From NCBI RefSeq assembly GCF_051020765.1, contig NC_134929.1:5234786-5298785 (forward strand): DNA of 64,000 nucleotides, written 5' to 3'. The DNA comes from Lasioglossum baleicum. Its lineage: Eukaryota; Arthropoda; Insecta; Hymenoptera; Halictidae. The notes beneath the pieces are model-generated. The model worked only from the letters and a program-made list of their open reading frames with translations, ran no database searches and was not told the origin of the DNA. Positions within the stretch are counted from its first letter, which is position 1. Each line of letters begins with the position of its first letter. A program made the translations under genes and the position numbers. Below are positions 18,679 to 29,599 of this stretch, one piece after another.

Positions 18679-19270
18679 TGTGACGTTGCCATTTTTGCGA
18701 CGTTACTTCTCCGTCAATTCCGCGTATGTTTGAGAGCCATAAAGGACCGGACCGCCCTCTAACGGGACTCGTTACCGAAAATACAGGATTCGAGAGCGCT
18801 CCTCTAAGAGATTCCGATATTATCGTGGACCTCGTAATGACATCTGTCGCGCGTGCCGAGAACGGCAAGTTTCAGGGCCGTATATGGGACGCGCTGAAGG
18901 AACCACCGATCCTCCGAATTGTTACGAGAATGTAACAGCATCCCGCAGCCAGGAAGCGCCCGATCGGAAGCAAATGGCCAATTTCGAGATGAGAGCTTGG
19001 CGCGAGGACACTCGGCAAACAAACCGGAGGCGTCGCCAGGACAACAGCTCTACTGAACATCTCGTCCGCTACGACTGATCGAAAACCCTGACGCCGTCTC
19101 GCCCCGTCAAGGGAGAGCTGCCCCGGGGTCGGTGCCCTCGTAACCAAGAAGAGGAAGCCCCTCCGCCGGTCAAGAGAGCGATAGGCTCCTTGGCCAATTT
19201 CGTGACTGTCCGGGGCCCTAGGACGCTATAGGGAACGCTCCTGTGCCGAAGAGTTCGCGCGGTGGAAATA
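18679..19270 (+). mobile_element. LTR family X, copy 3 (5' part recognised)
   Basis: It starts TGTGACGTTGCC after ATAT and follows copy 1 in order: GACGTTACTTC, GGACCGGACCG, a CATCTGTYGY block, and GGAGTGGGGGGAACC at ~19298. The 3' end cannot be placed, so the element is diverged or truncated. Confidence 0.55.
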
Positions 19271-20908
19271 CGCCATAGGCAATTCGGAAAAGCGATCGAG
19301 TGGGGGGAACCGAGTTCGATCCGCTAGACGGCCGAAAATCGATAGATCACTGTCGCGCTGGCTATCGACCGAAGTACACGTCATATGTTACGCTTGTAAC
19401 CGTACCAATCACATGAGAGTGAGAGCGAGAGGGACTATCGAGAATCCCCACCATAGCGAGCCGCGACGAAATCTGCGATCCTTGTCAAACTAAAGGACCG
19501 CAGATCATCCCCGTTAATTAGGATGCGCGCGCACCGATCCCCACTCGAGATAGATCAGAGGAGGTCGATGCGCGAAGCAAATTCGTCACCTTACATCTGG
19601 AAGCGGGTCTAATAACACGCGACTCTAATAGATCCGGAGAAAACCGGTACTTGTTCGAGAAGTCAAACCGACTTCGCATTTCTAGTCAAACCGCCTAGAT
19701 TGCTTTCGTCTTGTACGCGCCTCAAACCGAGGAGTCACAAGTACAAACCGTGGCACAGCCGAGTTTAACATCTATTAACGTGTATAACGATCGTATCGGC
19801 GTAGAGTCAAGTGAAAAGGTAACGTACGAGAAGACGGCAATCTAATAGGAAGTTTCGATATATAGAGTCGTGTGATCATATTTAAAAATCATAAATGAAC
19901 GTCAGAAAGATTTAGTACGGCTCGTATTTGCGAATCTAGAACCGGAGTGGAATCTGGCTCGCTGAAAAGTGCCGAAGAAGACACTCTTTAGGTGAAGCTT
20001 AGCAAAAGGTGGTAATTGGTAAGCCTAGTTTCTAAAGTGTGAGCCTTGAAACAAAAAAAATTCGAAACAAATTACGAACGTGACTCGTGCTATACAGACA
20101 TTTTTTAATAATAGAGAATATTCCGTTACGTTCATATAGTGTGCAGTTCTTTCTTCTACCTTCGCCACACTCTGGACAAAGTGTCCACACGCTGCAATCC
20201 CAATCAGTATCCTTTCGTTTTTGTTTCAAGAGCGTGTATCGTTGCCAAATAGATGCTCGTGTTCTTTTCAAGACTTGTGCCAAGTCCGTGGATTTTCTCT
20301 TCTCATCGAGATTTTCGTTGCTTTCGAAATGATTTACGATCATTTTATCCTCCTCTGGAGGAGGACCTTAATTTACAAAAACATAAAATAAATACAACAC
20401 ACTGAGAAACTTACATATATATAGGGTAGGCGAGGGTGATGAGGGCATCTAAGGACATATGCCTCCTCAGGACGGCCGAGTGTAGGAGTGAGATTCTGAA
20501 ACGAGTGCGTGCGTTCAATTGTGTGTAAGTGCCGCGGTATTGCGATTGTAACGTATCGAAAATAAACGCAAACACCGATGTGATTAAACAACAGGCGTTA
20601 GGCCTTCTTTCCAGAAAATTCGGAAAAATACGATACGAAACAGACGATTAAAACATTGGAATGAGGAATCGATAAAAGGACGCGTTCACGTAGCGACGGG
20701 GGCTTTTCGAAAACGAACTCACGTCGAGGTTCACGCGTTACGACACGAAACGATCACGTATGCGGAACACGAACGCAAGTTACGTTTAAAGAGTCAAATG
20801 TTTCTTCGGCGTACGAATGTATATTGTTAACCAAAACTGTGTGTGCTTTCATTTTAATAAATAATTTCAAACATCTTTACTCTTTCGTATATTATTAATA
20901 ATGTTGTA
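19271..20908. other. Unassigned sequence, possible remainder of LTR copy 3
   Basis: I find no supported gene. A 103-codon minus-strand frame at 20032-20343 starts with ATG and has a CPEC motif, but nothing identifies it and it may be chance. TATA-like TATATAGAG lies at ~19858. Confidence 0.3.
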
Positions 20909-21042
20909 CAGGGTGTTCGACTACAAGTGGGAGAAAACTTAAGGGGTCCATGACAATATTCTCCATGACAATATATGTCGCAAATAAAGAATAAAAAAAT
21001 TGCAATTTTTAATTTTTCTCCAACCTGTAGTCAAACATCCTG
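20909..21042. mobile_element. 134-bp mariner/Tc1-like MITE
   Basis: The terminal inverted repeats are CAGGGTGTTCGACTACAAGT and, on the other strand, CAGGATGTTTGACTACAGGT, continuing for about 28 bases and flanked by TA on both sides. The short length and absence of coding sequence mark a non-autonomous element. Confidence 0.85.
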
Positions 21043-21075
21043 TATATTTTACCTTCTATGTACACGGTCTGCAAA

Positions 21076-22118
21076 CAAAGGGCATAGCCGGATAAGATAG
21101 TCAAAAATGCCCTTGAGCCGAATTTTATCGACGATATGCCATTCGATAGAGCACCAAGACAAAACATACTGTGCAAAATTTCAACCCTGTATCTCGATCG
21201 GGAGGGTAGTTATGCGGTAAAAACGAAAAATCAGTTTTTGGCCTACATTCCCTAGTTAATGACGCTTAAAAATTTTGAAAAAAATCTGACACATGTCAAA
21301 AACCCAAATACATACTTTGCAATTGGTTTCAGATTTTTTAAATGGAAATCCTGCTTGTAAAAAATCAAAAACCTCAAAAAAATCGAAAAAATGCAGATTT
21401 CACATAGAAGTTTTAGAGTGACAACATTTATATTTTTACAGTAGCAGTATATTGTTATAAGTATTGTTCATGAATTTTTTCAGATTTTTTGGTTTGGTGC
21501 GCCGTTGTCAAAAAAAATAAAAACAGATTTTTTCGGCGTTTTTTCCGCGAAGAACTAAGCTAACCTTAAAATTATTACGTACTTTTTATTCTGTAAGTCT
21601 ATCAGGCTCTGATAAACCTTGAGCATTCTACAGAAGTAATTAAAAAATGAAATCAACTTAATTAATATTTCTACAGTATAAACATTACATCTAGAAATAT
21701 CAATCATGTTTCCAACAGTTCAGTTGGCTCAGTGTGTTAGGCATTCGATTGTGGACCGGCGTATACTAGGTTCGCGCCCGTCGTAGGTCTATTTTTTTTA
21801 TTTCATCAATTCTCTTCCTTTTTTATTTCTAACTTCACACTAGTCAAGGATATTTTTGTAGAATTCTTGTAAAAGCAATATTGAAATATTTAAAAAGTAT
21901 TTTAAGGTAAAATACACCAAATACAGTAGTTGTGTCTAACAGAGTCGTAAGGCTGGTAAAGAAAAGAAAAGGTAAACGTATAAAGGTAAATACAGGTAAA
22001 AGTTACTGAAACATCAAAAGTTTGTAATCCTAAATATGCTTTTATAGATCCGTTAGTTTACTTTGACAAGTATCGGAATATCTGCTTTCACTGTGAAATA
22101 TTTCATTAGCAACCCTGA
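21076..22118 (+). repeat. Repeat family R1040, copy D (full length)
   Basis: It runs from CAAAGGGCATAGCCGG to AACCCTGA and matches copy B throughout, including the tRNA-like cassette (box A ~21724-21740, box B GGTTCGCGCCC ~21779-21789, then T8) and ~300 bases beyond it. It is slightly diverged from A and B. No target duplication was found. Confidence 0.87.
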
Positions 22119-22299
22119 CAAGGAGAACCCCCGCTCTGTCCCTCACGGATTTTGTTCAGACTTTACAGAGTTATAGATCTCGTTCCCCTGATTACGAAAA
22201 TACCCCATTATAGGGGCAGACGCTCAATAGTTTTCGAGATATTTGCAATTAAAGTTTCATAACCGTAAAATATATATAGTTTAGTTCAGACTTTTACCA

Positions 22300-22375
22300 A
22301 GCAATGGTGTGGCGCAACAGCAGCGAGCGGAACTGTTACGCAGCAGGCCCGGGTTCGAATCCCTTCGTGGTAAAT
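22300..22375 (+). ncRNA. tRNA-derived sequence with perfect box B
   Basis: Box A-like TGGCGCAACAGCAGCGAGCGG (22310-22330) and a perfect box B GGTTCGAATCC (22352-22362) lie ~22 bases apart and are followed by a T6 run. The acceptor stem does not pair and the T stem is only partly paired, so this is a tRNA-related SINE head or pseudo-tRNA, not a working tRNA gene. Confidence 0.4.
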
Positions 22376-22602
22376 TATTTTTTATTGTTTTTTTTCATGA
22401 AAAATGCATTTTCAATGTTAAAAAAATTTTAAATAAAATATTTTTATTCGCTAAAGGACTAATTGAAAATGATACTTATTACTTTATAGAAGAAACACTA
22501 GATCTTGTTACGGATGACGAACAGGTGTTCAATATCATCTCTGGCAGGAACCGTCCTAGATAAACAAACAGAGTCTTTCCCTAGATAAATCTACATAATT
22601 GT

Positions 22603-23517
22603 TTAGGTTAGTTTAGGGCCCAAACGTACGCACGACCAACTGGTCGTTGACAAAATACGAATGTTCACTTGAAGGGTACTGACAAGTACCACCCGTCATT
22701 GCAGGGCTATATAAGCCCTTACATTTCTACTCTCGTGGGCTAGTACTGTCGTAATCACGAATAGTGTCGCGTCGTGCTGCATCTCGGAAGTCAACTACCA
22801 GTGAGATCGGACGTTCGTTCCTTTTGAATCAAAGTTTAACCGTACAGATTCCGCGAGTTCGGTCTAAAATCTGTTAGGCAGTGACAAGGTTGCTCCGAGT
22901 CCCCCGCATTGCCAGTGCGTCAACACCGTGCGTCTTAGCTTAGGTAATATCACCTTTCAATTTCTTTCCTATTCTAAATTCAGTTCATTCGCGACACAAA
23001 TACACTTGTAGAACGAAACTCTATAGTAAGAATATATTTGTCTTCTTTGATAATTAACTCAAATTCAATAAACCCATAATTATCGTCCAATATCCTAACC
23101 AAGTAATTGAACGTCCCCACATGATACAATCTTACCGCTCGGATTGTATCAATTAAATTATACTAGTTACGAGGCTTACTAATTATCCTAGCAATTCCCT
23201 GATTAACCATCAGGTTCTTTCGCGACATTCCAATTGTCCGAACAGAGATTTATCCAACCTAGCGGCTCCCCAGTTTTGCATTGGGTTCGTCCGCATCCTA
23301 ACAGCTCCCTGATTTCGCATCAGGTTCGTCTGTGCTATTATACAACCTCCTAGCAGCTCCCCGGTTTTGCATCGGGTTCGTCTGCGTTTGACTCCATTCC
23401 TAGAGGCTCCCTGACTTCGCGTCAGGTTCGTCCTCGCTGTCAATAATCCTAGCGGCTCCCCAATTTCGCATTGGGTTCGTCCGCGTTCCTTAACTAACAA
23501 ATTTATATCATATTCCT
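22603..23517 (+). mobile_element. Gypsy-type 5' LTR, left part (interrupted by BEL)
   Basis: The LTR of the Gypsy element whose gag starts at 29749 is split here by a BEL insertion and resumes at 29450. A TATA box in a palindromic setting, GGGCTATATAAGCCC (22704-22718), marks the promoter. The start is uncertain (TGTTTAGG at ~22598-22605 is a candidate). The last ~300 bases are a hairpin array. Confidence 0.5.
23190..23487. repeat. Array of six hairpin units with covarying stems
   Basis: Units of ~40-70 bases contain AGCGGCTC, a 5-6 bp stem around TTYGC, then GGTTCGTCYGCG. The stems differ but stay paired: CCTGAT/ATCAGG, CCCAG/TTGGG, CCTGAT/ATCAGG, CCCGG/TCGGG, CCTGAC/GTCAGG and CCCAAT/ATTGGG. 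The array lies in the transcribed part of the LTR, downstream of its TATA box, so it would be present in the element's RNA. Confidence 0.8.
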
Positions 23518-23873
23518 TGTTGCGGATCGTGCGAGCTCAGCGGCGGCACGCGAGTTAGCATGGGACAGGGGAAAGAAGGGCGAGACGAGTTTGCCTAAAT
23601 GACAACAATGTCTCGAGACAATACCGGCCCGCTTCACCTCTCCTCTCGACCGTCCTAGCTCGTCGTTCCCCGCTGATTACCGTTGTTCAGTTGCTCTTAA
23701 AACTCCAGCCTTGCTTAAGCTGTGACCGTTACTGAAACCCATACTTGAAAAGAAGAGACATTGCGCTTCCCTTGTCTCTCTCTGGTCTCTCTTATATTAT
23801 CTTTTTCTTCTTCGTCTAGTTTATAGTTGGTGTCGGGTTAAATTTAGGTAACAGTCATTTAATTCTGTTTCTT

Positions 23874-25114
23874 TGCGACGAGCCGTACCTCGTCGCGAAC
23901 ATCATCTAAACAGTAGCGACCGATCGCACCTATATTTATAGATGTTCTCGACACCAGCGCGCGCCAATCACCGCCGAGACCAGGCGCGCGCCAATCGGAG
24001 AGCGCCGCGGCCGCTCAACCGAGAGCGGCACTCTCCATGGTCCGCGCTTTCGCGCGCTATATAAGTCGCGCCGGAATGCCAAGAGAGCGGAGTCCGCCTG
24101 GAACCACTCCCGTGCACACCGGATTGTACGAGCCCTTTTCAGAGCTATACATCCGTCCAGAACGCAGGCTAGAAGCACAAGTTCCAGGAGACGACTCTCC
24201 TCCGTATTCCCGGCTCCCGGAGATCGCCGTGCCATCGCCTTGGCTGGACCGGATCCGTCGTGTCGGTGTGGTGGGCACGAATACCCTTAGGTGCTTCTAA
24301 GGTGCGTGCAACTGTAACCCGTCACTCAGGTGCTTCTGTGCGAGGGTTGCGGCACCACTCGGCTCTCCGACCGTCTAGCACGGAGCGACCGGCCTCCGGC
24401 TCTGTCCGTGAGTCGAACCTCCGCGGTTAAACGTCGCAACTCGGTGTGGCGGCGGCGGGTACGAACCTCTCAGGATCCTCTGAGATACGTACGGACCGTG
24501 GTTTGTTTCTCAGGTGCTTCTGAGGGAAAACCGCGGCGCCTACGCTGCGTCGGGCGTGACCTCCGACCGTATCCTGTCACCTCCCACCTTCCAGCGCAAA
24601 CCCGTAGCGACTCCGCGAGGTCCCGCGCCGTTCGACACTGCGTACAGTACCGCCGAATATCCTCCAGCGCGGAACCGTAGCGACCCCGCGAGGTCCCGCG
24701 CCGTCCGATACTGCGTCCAGTACCGCCGAACATCCAGAACCGTTCCGCGAAAGCGTTCGTCGCGTACCGGTACCTGTTAGTTACTCCTGACCGCCTGATC
24801 GCTTTATAATTACCGTTTTATAATTATCGCCGGATTATCTTTCTGTTCACCACTAGACCCGGGACGCCGATCCAACTAACGAGAGGCCGTAGGCCCACTC
24901 CGCTGTCAACACAGACACCAGAACATATTTTGTTACGCGACCGGATTCGCCGGTTTGCAGGAAGGATTTTCTGTTTGTAATTCTATTTTCATAAAACCGC
25001 ACTTAGCGGAATAAAGTTTAGTTCGTTACCCGATTTCGCCTTCATTTCATTTACTTACCTGCGAACCCTGGTTCACTCCTAAGCTACAGGGCACCGCGAA
25101 ATCGGAACGTTACA
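23874..25114 (+). mobile_element. 1.24 kb solo LTR nested in the BEL 5' LTR
   Basis: It starts TGCGACGAGCC and ends GGAACGTTACA, with TCTT directly on both sides (23870-23873 and 25115-25118). The BEL 3' LTR shows the uninterrupted sequence at the same point, which proves the insertion. A TATA box, TATATAAG, lies at 24058-24065. Downstream are repeated AGGTGCTTCT motifs and two ~75 bp tandem units (about 24590-24735). No coding sequence. Confidence 0.88.
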
Positions 25115-25224
25115 TCTTTTTTTTAATAAAGTGGACCTTTTGACTGTGGCTGTTGCCAATTAAACACAAAGTGCTAGTGACCTTAATTAAATAAATCCTT
25201 CCACTATTCCTTTACATAAATTAG

Positions 25225-25243
25225 TGGTCCTTCGAGCCGGATT
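25225..25243 (+). promoter_or_regulatory. BEL primer-binding site, tRNA-Tyr type
   Basis: TGGTCCTTCGAGCCGGATT lies eight bases after the LTR end and is complementary to the 3' end of insect tRNA-Tyr (remembered sequence, not searched). Confidence 0.7.
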
Positions 25244-25265
25244 TTGGTGCTAAAAGTCTAAAAAC

Positions 25266-28200
25266 GTGTCGTGGAAGTGCTACCTTTTGAATTTAACGGT
25301 CGCTAGTTCGGTTCGTGTTATTCTTCCTCGACTTTCGTCTTACGAGCCACCTATAACCGCTGGTTCGAGCACGTGGCCGCATCTCAATGATCTAGAACTT
25401 GCTGATCCGGAAATCACTTCGCGACAACCCATCGAGCTTTTGCTTGGAGCCGATATTTACGCGCTGATTATTCGCGAAGGTCTGCGTCAGGGAGCGGCGG
25501 GTTCCCCCGTCGCCCAAGCTACCACACTTGGTTGGATTGTTACCGGATCGCCGGGAGAATCCAACATTTCTCCTTCAAACCCTCGTCGTATTATACTACA
25601 TTGCTCGGTCGACGATGATATCAGCACTCTGCTGCAAAGATTTTGGTCATTAGAGGAAGTAGCTGCTCCTCCCTCCTCTGCTGAGCTTACCGCGGATGAA
25701 GACGAGTGCGAGAATCATTTTGTTCGTACTCACACGCGTGACCAGACGGGCCGATACATCGTCCGACTACCGTTCAAGAGAGCTTTCACGGTGCTAGGTG
25801 ATTCTCGAAAAACAGCTGCTATAATGCTCTCAAAACTAGAGAGACGCTTCTTAAATTCCGGAGACTTTGCTGCAAGGTACCGCTCTTTTCTCGATGAATA
25901 TCTCCAACTCAATCATATGGAACTTGCTACGGGTATTAGAGAAAATACAAAAAATTACTATCTGCCGCATCACGGCGTTTGGCGAGAGTCAAGCTCTACG
26001 ACTAAACTACGCGTCGTTTTTAATGGCTCTAGTAAAACTACAACCGGCATTTCTCTAAACGATATTCTCCATTCTGGACCCAACTTGTTGCCTGAGATTC
26101 CTGATCTCCTGCTCCGTTGGCGTTGCCATGCTATAGTTTTTGCCGCCGATATGGAAAAGATGTATCGGCAAATCTGGCTTGCTGACGAGGATCGCCACGC
26201 CCAGAGCATCTTGTGGCGACGCGATTCTGACGGTGAGGTGGACGAGTATCGGCTACGTACGGTCACTTACGGTCTAGCTTGCGCTCCCTATCTTGCTATG
26301 CGTACAATCCGACAGCTCAGTTCTGACGAGGAGAGTCGCTTCCCGCTGGCTGCCTCCTGTTTAAGGTCAGATGTTTACATGGACGATGTGCTTTCCGGAG
26401 CCTCGACTATTGATGAGGCTTTAGAAGTCCAAAAACAATTAATTGCCGCTCTCACGGCGGGCGGTTTCACCCTGAGGAAGTGGACTTCCAATGAACCAAG
26501 GTTGCTTGACCATCTGTCAGCTGAACACATCGCTTCATCAGGTGACCGCCCAATTGAAAACATCTTCACCTTACTGGGACTACGGTGGCAGTCCGCGGGG
26601 GACTTCTTCCTTTTCGATTTAAAACCTCGCGAGCCTCAGGTCACTATAACTAAACGACAGGTTTTGAAGGAGATGGCCTCTGTCTACGATCCTCTAGGTT
26701 TTTTGGCGCCGGTTACTGTTACTGCCAAAATATTCTTGCAGACGCTCTGGCTTTTAAAACTCGATTGGGACGATCCCCTGCCCCCCGCGCAGACGAAATA
26801 CTGGTCTACTTACTCGCACAGTCTTGCTGGGATTTCGGCTGTCAGGATGCCTCGCTGGGTGGGGATCAGTGGTAAACACGTGCTCGAACTACATGGATTT
26901 GCGGATGCCTCGGAGAAAGCGTATGCCGGTGTTGTTTACGTCCGATCATTTCAAACCGACTCGAGACCTCTCATAAGATTAGTCATTGCAAAAACTAAGG
27001 TGGCCCCCCTTCAACAGGTATCCCTACCGCGGCTGGAATTGTGCGCCGCGGTACTTCTTTCGCGACTAGTTAAACGCGTACGAAATGTTTTGCAGTTGCA
27101 CGACGCTCAAATATATCTCTGGTCAGATTCGACAATCGTTCTTAGTTGGCTGCAAGGTCGACCTTCCAAATGGAAAACTTTTGTCGCTAATAGAGTTGCG
27201 GAAATCCAAAACCTCTATTCTCCTGATGTTTGGCATCACATTCGCTCTAAAGACAACCCTGCCGATCCCGCTTCTCGGGGTTTAAGCGGGGATGCGCTTG
27301 CTACTAATTCACTCTGGTGGCAGGGGCCTTCCTTCCTCTCCACCTCTACTCGTGAGTTCAAGGAATATTATGCTACAGTCATGGACACGGAGGAGGAAAG
27401 GCGCTCTGAGAAAACTGTGCTTAGTACTACTGTCGCTGCCGCCTCTTCCTCCCAAACGACAGAACTATTCTCTCGTTATTCGTCCTTCATGCGCCTCTTG
27501 CGGTCAGTTGCTTGGTGCTTGCGTTTCATCAACTGCGCTCGAAGAACTTCTACAGTGAAGGATACCTGCCTACGTACCGACGAACTTGATAACGCTCGAC
27601 TTACGATAGTTCGGTGCGAGCAGCGGCGTTTTTTCTCTACAGAGATTGCTTGCTTAGAAGGATCCCGTTCCCCTCTCCGGGGACCCCTCGTCCGTCTCAG
27701 TCCATTCCTGGATGATCGTGGACTATTACGCGTTGGCGGTCGATTGAAACATTCTCTCCTAGATTATGATGAGAAACACCCGATCATTATGCCGGAAAAA
27801 AGCAAAGTAACTTCGCTGATTATCTTCTACTTCCACGAGAGATTGTTGCATGGCGGAACACAGCTTACTTTGTCCAATTTACGCCGTATGTATTGGATCC
27901 CTCGCGGCCGCCGAGCGGTTCGAAAACACATTCACGGGTGTTTAAAATGTTGGCGATGGCGAGCTAAAACTTCCGAGCAACTAATGAGCGATCTCCCCTA
28001 CTCGCGCGTTACACCTACGCGCCCCTTCTATCATACTGGAGTCGATTATGCAGGACCCTTCAACACGAAGTTTTCGCCTGGACGCGGTGCACGGACACGC
28101 AAGTCTTACGTCTCGGTTTTTGTATGCCTCGCTACCCGTGCTGTACACCTTGAGTTAGTCTGCGACTACTCTTCCGAAGCTTTCCTCGCTGCTTATCGTC

Positions 28201-28625
28201 GCTTTGTTTCTCGTCGCGGTCTCTGCGCCTCTATTCGAAGCGATTGCGGAACAACGTTTGTAGGTGCCGATAAAGAATTGCGGCGAATGCTTAACACTTC
28301 CAATGAGGAAATGCTGAAAACTCGCCAAGCTTTAGCTGTAGCCGGGACTGATTGGGTGTTCAACCCTCCTTCTGCACCTCATTTTGGAGGTATCTGGGAG
28401 GCTGCGGTCAAGTCGGTGAAGTACCACCTCCGGCGCGTTATTGGTGAGACTCTCCTCACCTTTGAGGAGATGTCTACATTGTTGACACAGATCGAGGCTT
28501 GCTTAAATTCTCGTCCAATTACTCCGCTAACCGACGAACCTACCGATCTCACCGCCTTGACCCCAGCCCACTTTCTGATAGGTTCTCCCCTAACTGCTAT
28601 TCCCGAACCTTCCTTGTCGGACTAA
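25266..28625 (+). CDS. pol: BEL/Pao Pol polyprotein (N-terminally truncated)
   Basis: The 1119-residue frame starts inside the BEL-type aspartic protease (the LLLGAD segment near residue 60 remains; the catalytic DTG end is gone). RT follows with YMDDVLSG near residue 370, then RNase H (HGFADAS, near 543), the integrase zinc region (~865-900) and the integrase core with D (GVDYAGP, ~925), D (RSDCGTT, ~990) and E (GGIWEAAVKS, ~1040). The frame stops at 28625 because of a small deletion/frameshift; the expected DUF5641-like C terminus continues in another frame. Since gag and the protease start are missing, the ATG at 25266 is not a natural start. Confidence 0.9.
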   Translation: MSWKCYLLNLTVASSVRVILPRLSSYEPPITAGSSTWPHLNDLELADPEITSRQPIELLLGADIYALIIREGLRQGAAGSPVAQATTLGWIVTGSPGESNISPSNPRRIILHCSVDDDISTLLQRFWSLEEVAAPPSSAELTADEDECENHFVRTHTRDQTGRYIVRLPFKRAFTVLGDSRKTAAIMLSKLERRFLNSGDFAARYRSFLDEYLQLNHMELATGIRENTKNYYLPHHGVWRESSSTTKLRVVFNGSSKTTTGISLNDILHSGPNLLPEIPDLLLRWRCHAIVFAADMEKMYRQIWLADEDRHAQSILWRRDSDGEVDEYRLRTVTYGLACAPYLAMRTIRQLSSDEESRFPLAASCLRSDVYMDDVLSGASTIDEALEVQKQLIAALTAGGFTLRKWTSNEPRLLDHLSAEHIASSGDRPIENIFTLLGLRWQSAGDFFLFDLKPREPQVTITKRQVLKEMASVYDPLGFLAPVTVTAKIFLQTLWLLKLDWDDPLPPAQTKYWSTYSHSLAGISAVRMPRWVGISGKHVLELHGFADASEKAYAGVVYVRSFQTDSRPLIRLVIAKTKVAPLQQVSLPRLELCAAVLLSRLVKRVRNVLQLHDAQIYLWSDSTIVLSWLQGRPSKWKTFVANRVAEIQNLYSPDVWHHIRSKDNPADPASRGLSGDALATNSLWWQGPSFLSTSTREFKEYYATVMDTEEERRSEKTVLSTTVAAASSSQTTELFSRYSSFMRLLRSVAWCLRFINCARRTSTVKDTCLRTDELDNARLTIVRCEQRRFFSTEIACLEGSRSPLRGPLVRLSPFLDDRGLLRVGGRLKHSLLDYDEKHPIIMPEKSKVTSLIIFYFHERLLHGGTQLTLSNLRRMYWIPRGRRAVRKHIHGCLKCWRWRAKTSEQLMSDLPYSRVTPTRPFYHTGVDYAGPFNTKFSPGRGARTRKSYVSVFVCLATRAVHLELVCDYSSEAFLAAYRRFVSRRGLCASIRSDCGTTFVGADKELRRMLNTSNEEMLKTRQALAVAGTDWVFNPPSAPHFGGIWEAAVKSVKYHLRRVIGETLLTFEEMSTLLTQIEACLNSRPITPLTDEPTDLTALTPAHFLIGSPLTAIPEPSLSD

Positions 28626-28942
28626 CTCGTTGGCAAATGATCCAGCAGCAACGCGACCATTTCTGGGATCGCTGGTCCGTCGAATATTTGCAGACTTTGC
28701 AGCAAAGGGCCAAATGGACTAAGGAGAAGCCTAATCTAAAGCCTGGAGACTTGTGCCTCATCCTCAACGAAGCTACTCCACCCACACGATGGCCGTTGGG
28801 AAGAATCGAGCAAGTTCACGCTGGTTCTGACGGACTTGTTCGCGTTGTAACCGTTCGTACTGCTACTTCCGTCCTTACGCGGCCTATTGCTAAAATTTGC
28901 CTCTTCCCCCCCCCCCCCAGCGCCGCTACCGATAGTCAATAA
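28626..28942 (+). pseudogene. BEL Pol C-terminal domain, out of frame
   Basis: This frame (open from ~28499) carries the terminal BEL/Pao integrase-associated domain: TRWQMIQQQRDHFWDRW, then LKPGDLCLI, then WPLGRIEQVHAG. It is the continuation of the 25266-28625 frame after a frameshift with loss of a few codons. A C10 run near 28908-28918 may be another error-prone site. Confidence 0.8.
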
Positions 28943-28995
28943 AATTTTATGTAAATTTGTTGATTCGTTGTGCCGATCAACAAAGGCGGGCGGCA

Positions 28996-29449
28996 TGTTG
29001 CGGATCGTGCGAGCTCAGCGGCGGCACGCGAGTTAGCATGGGACAGGGGAAAGAAGGGCGAGACGGGTTTGCCTAAATGACAACAATGTCTCGAGACAAT
29101 ACCGGCCCGCTTCACCTCTCCTCTCGACCGTCCTAGCTCGTCGTTCCCCGCTGATTACCGTTGTTCAGTTGCTCTTAAAACTCCAGCCTTGCTTAAGCTG
29201 TGACCGTTACTGAAACCCATACTTGAAAAGAAGAGACATTGCGCTTCCCTTGTCTCTCTCTGGTCTCTCTTATATTATCTTTTTCTTCTTCGTCTAGTTT
29301 ATAGTTGGTGTCGGGTTAAATTTAGATAACAGTCATTTAATTCTGTTTCTTTTTTTTAATAAAGTGGACCTTTTGACTGTGGCTGTTGCCAATTAAACAC
29401 AAAGTGCTAGTGACCTTAATTAAATAAATCCTTCCACTATTCCTTTACA
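28996..29449 (+). mobile_element. BEL 3' LTR
   Basis: 454 bp, TGTTGCGG to CCTTTACA, preceded by a purine-rich AAAGGCGGGCGG tract and followed by the TTCCT duplication. It differs at only a few positions from the 5' LTR. Confidence 0.92.
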
Positions 29450-29509
29450 TTCCTAGAGTAATAACCCTTCGCCGGCCACTCGTGCTGCTCGCGGCCCTGG
29501 CTCGTAACA
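29450..29509 (+). mobile_element. Gypsy-type 5' LTR, right part
   Basis: Sequence after the BEL TTCCT duplication ends in GGCTCGTAACA, four bases before a primer-site-like TGGTGACAGCGG, so it is read as the end of the LTR that begins near 22603. Confidence 0.55.
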
Positions 29510-29513
29510 GAAC

Positions 29514-29533
29514 TGGTGACAGCGGTGGGATTG
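29514..29533 (+). promoter_or_regulatory. Putative Gypsy primer-binding site
   Basis: TGGTGACAGCGGTGGGATTG follows the LTR end. It starts with TGG as required and resembles the tRNA-Arg-type sites of mdg1/412-like elements only in its first bases; the tRNA is not certain. Confidence 0.5.
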
Positions 29534-29599
29534 TTCAATTATTTTAGGATCACTTTAATTTTGGGTTTACTACGTTAAATTACTCGTAGCTGAGTATTG

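Larger units (their letters stand above)
23518..29449 (+). mobile_element. BEL/Pao retrotransposon, gag-deleted
   Basis: Two near-identical LTRs start TGTTGCGGATCG and end CCTTTACA (5' LTR 23518-25216 with a nested insertion; 3' LTR 28996-29449). They are flanked by the 5-bp duplication TTCCT (23513-23517 and 29450-29454). Inside lie a tRNA-Tyr-type primer site and pol, but no gag: only ~20 bases separate the primer site from a pol frame that starts within the protease. It needs proteins from other copies to move. LTR near-identity suggests a fairly young insertion. Confidence 0.92.

Noticed and set aside
20032..20343. 103-residue minus-strand gene
   Set aside because: One CxxC pair and an ATG are not enough; no homologue in the window and no recognisable fold.
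23210..23500. 96-residue minus-strand frame
   Set aside because: It reads through the hairpin repeat array; no independent coding evidence.
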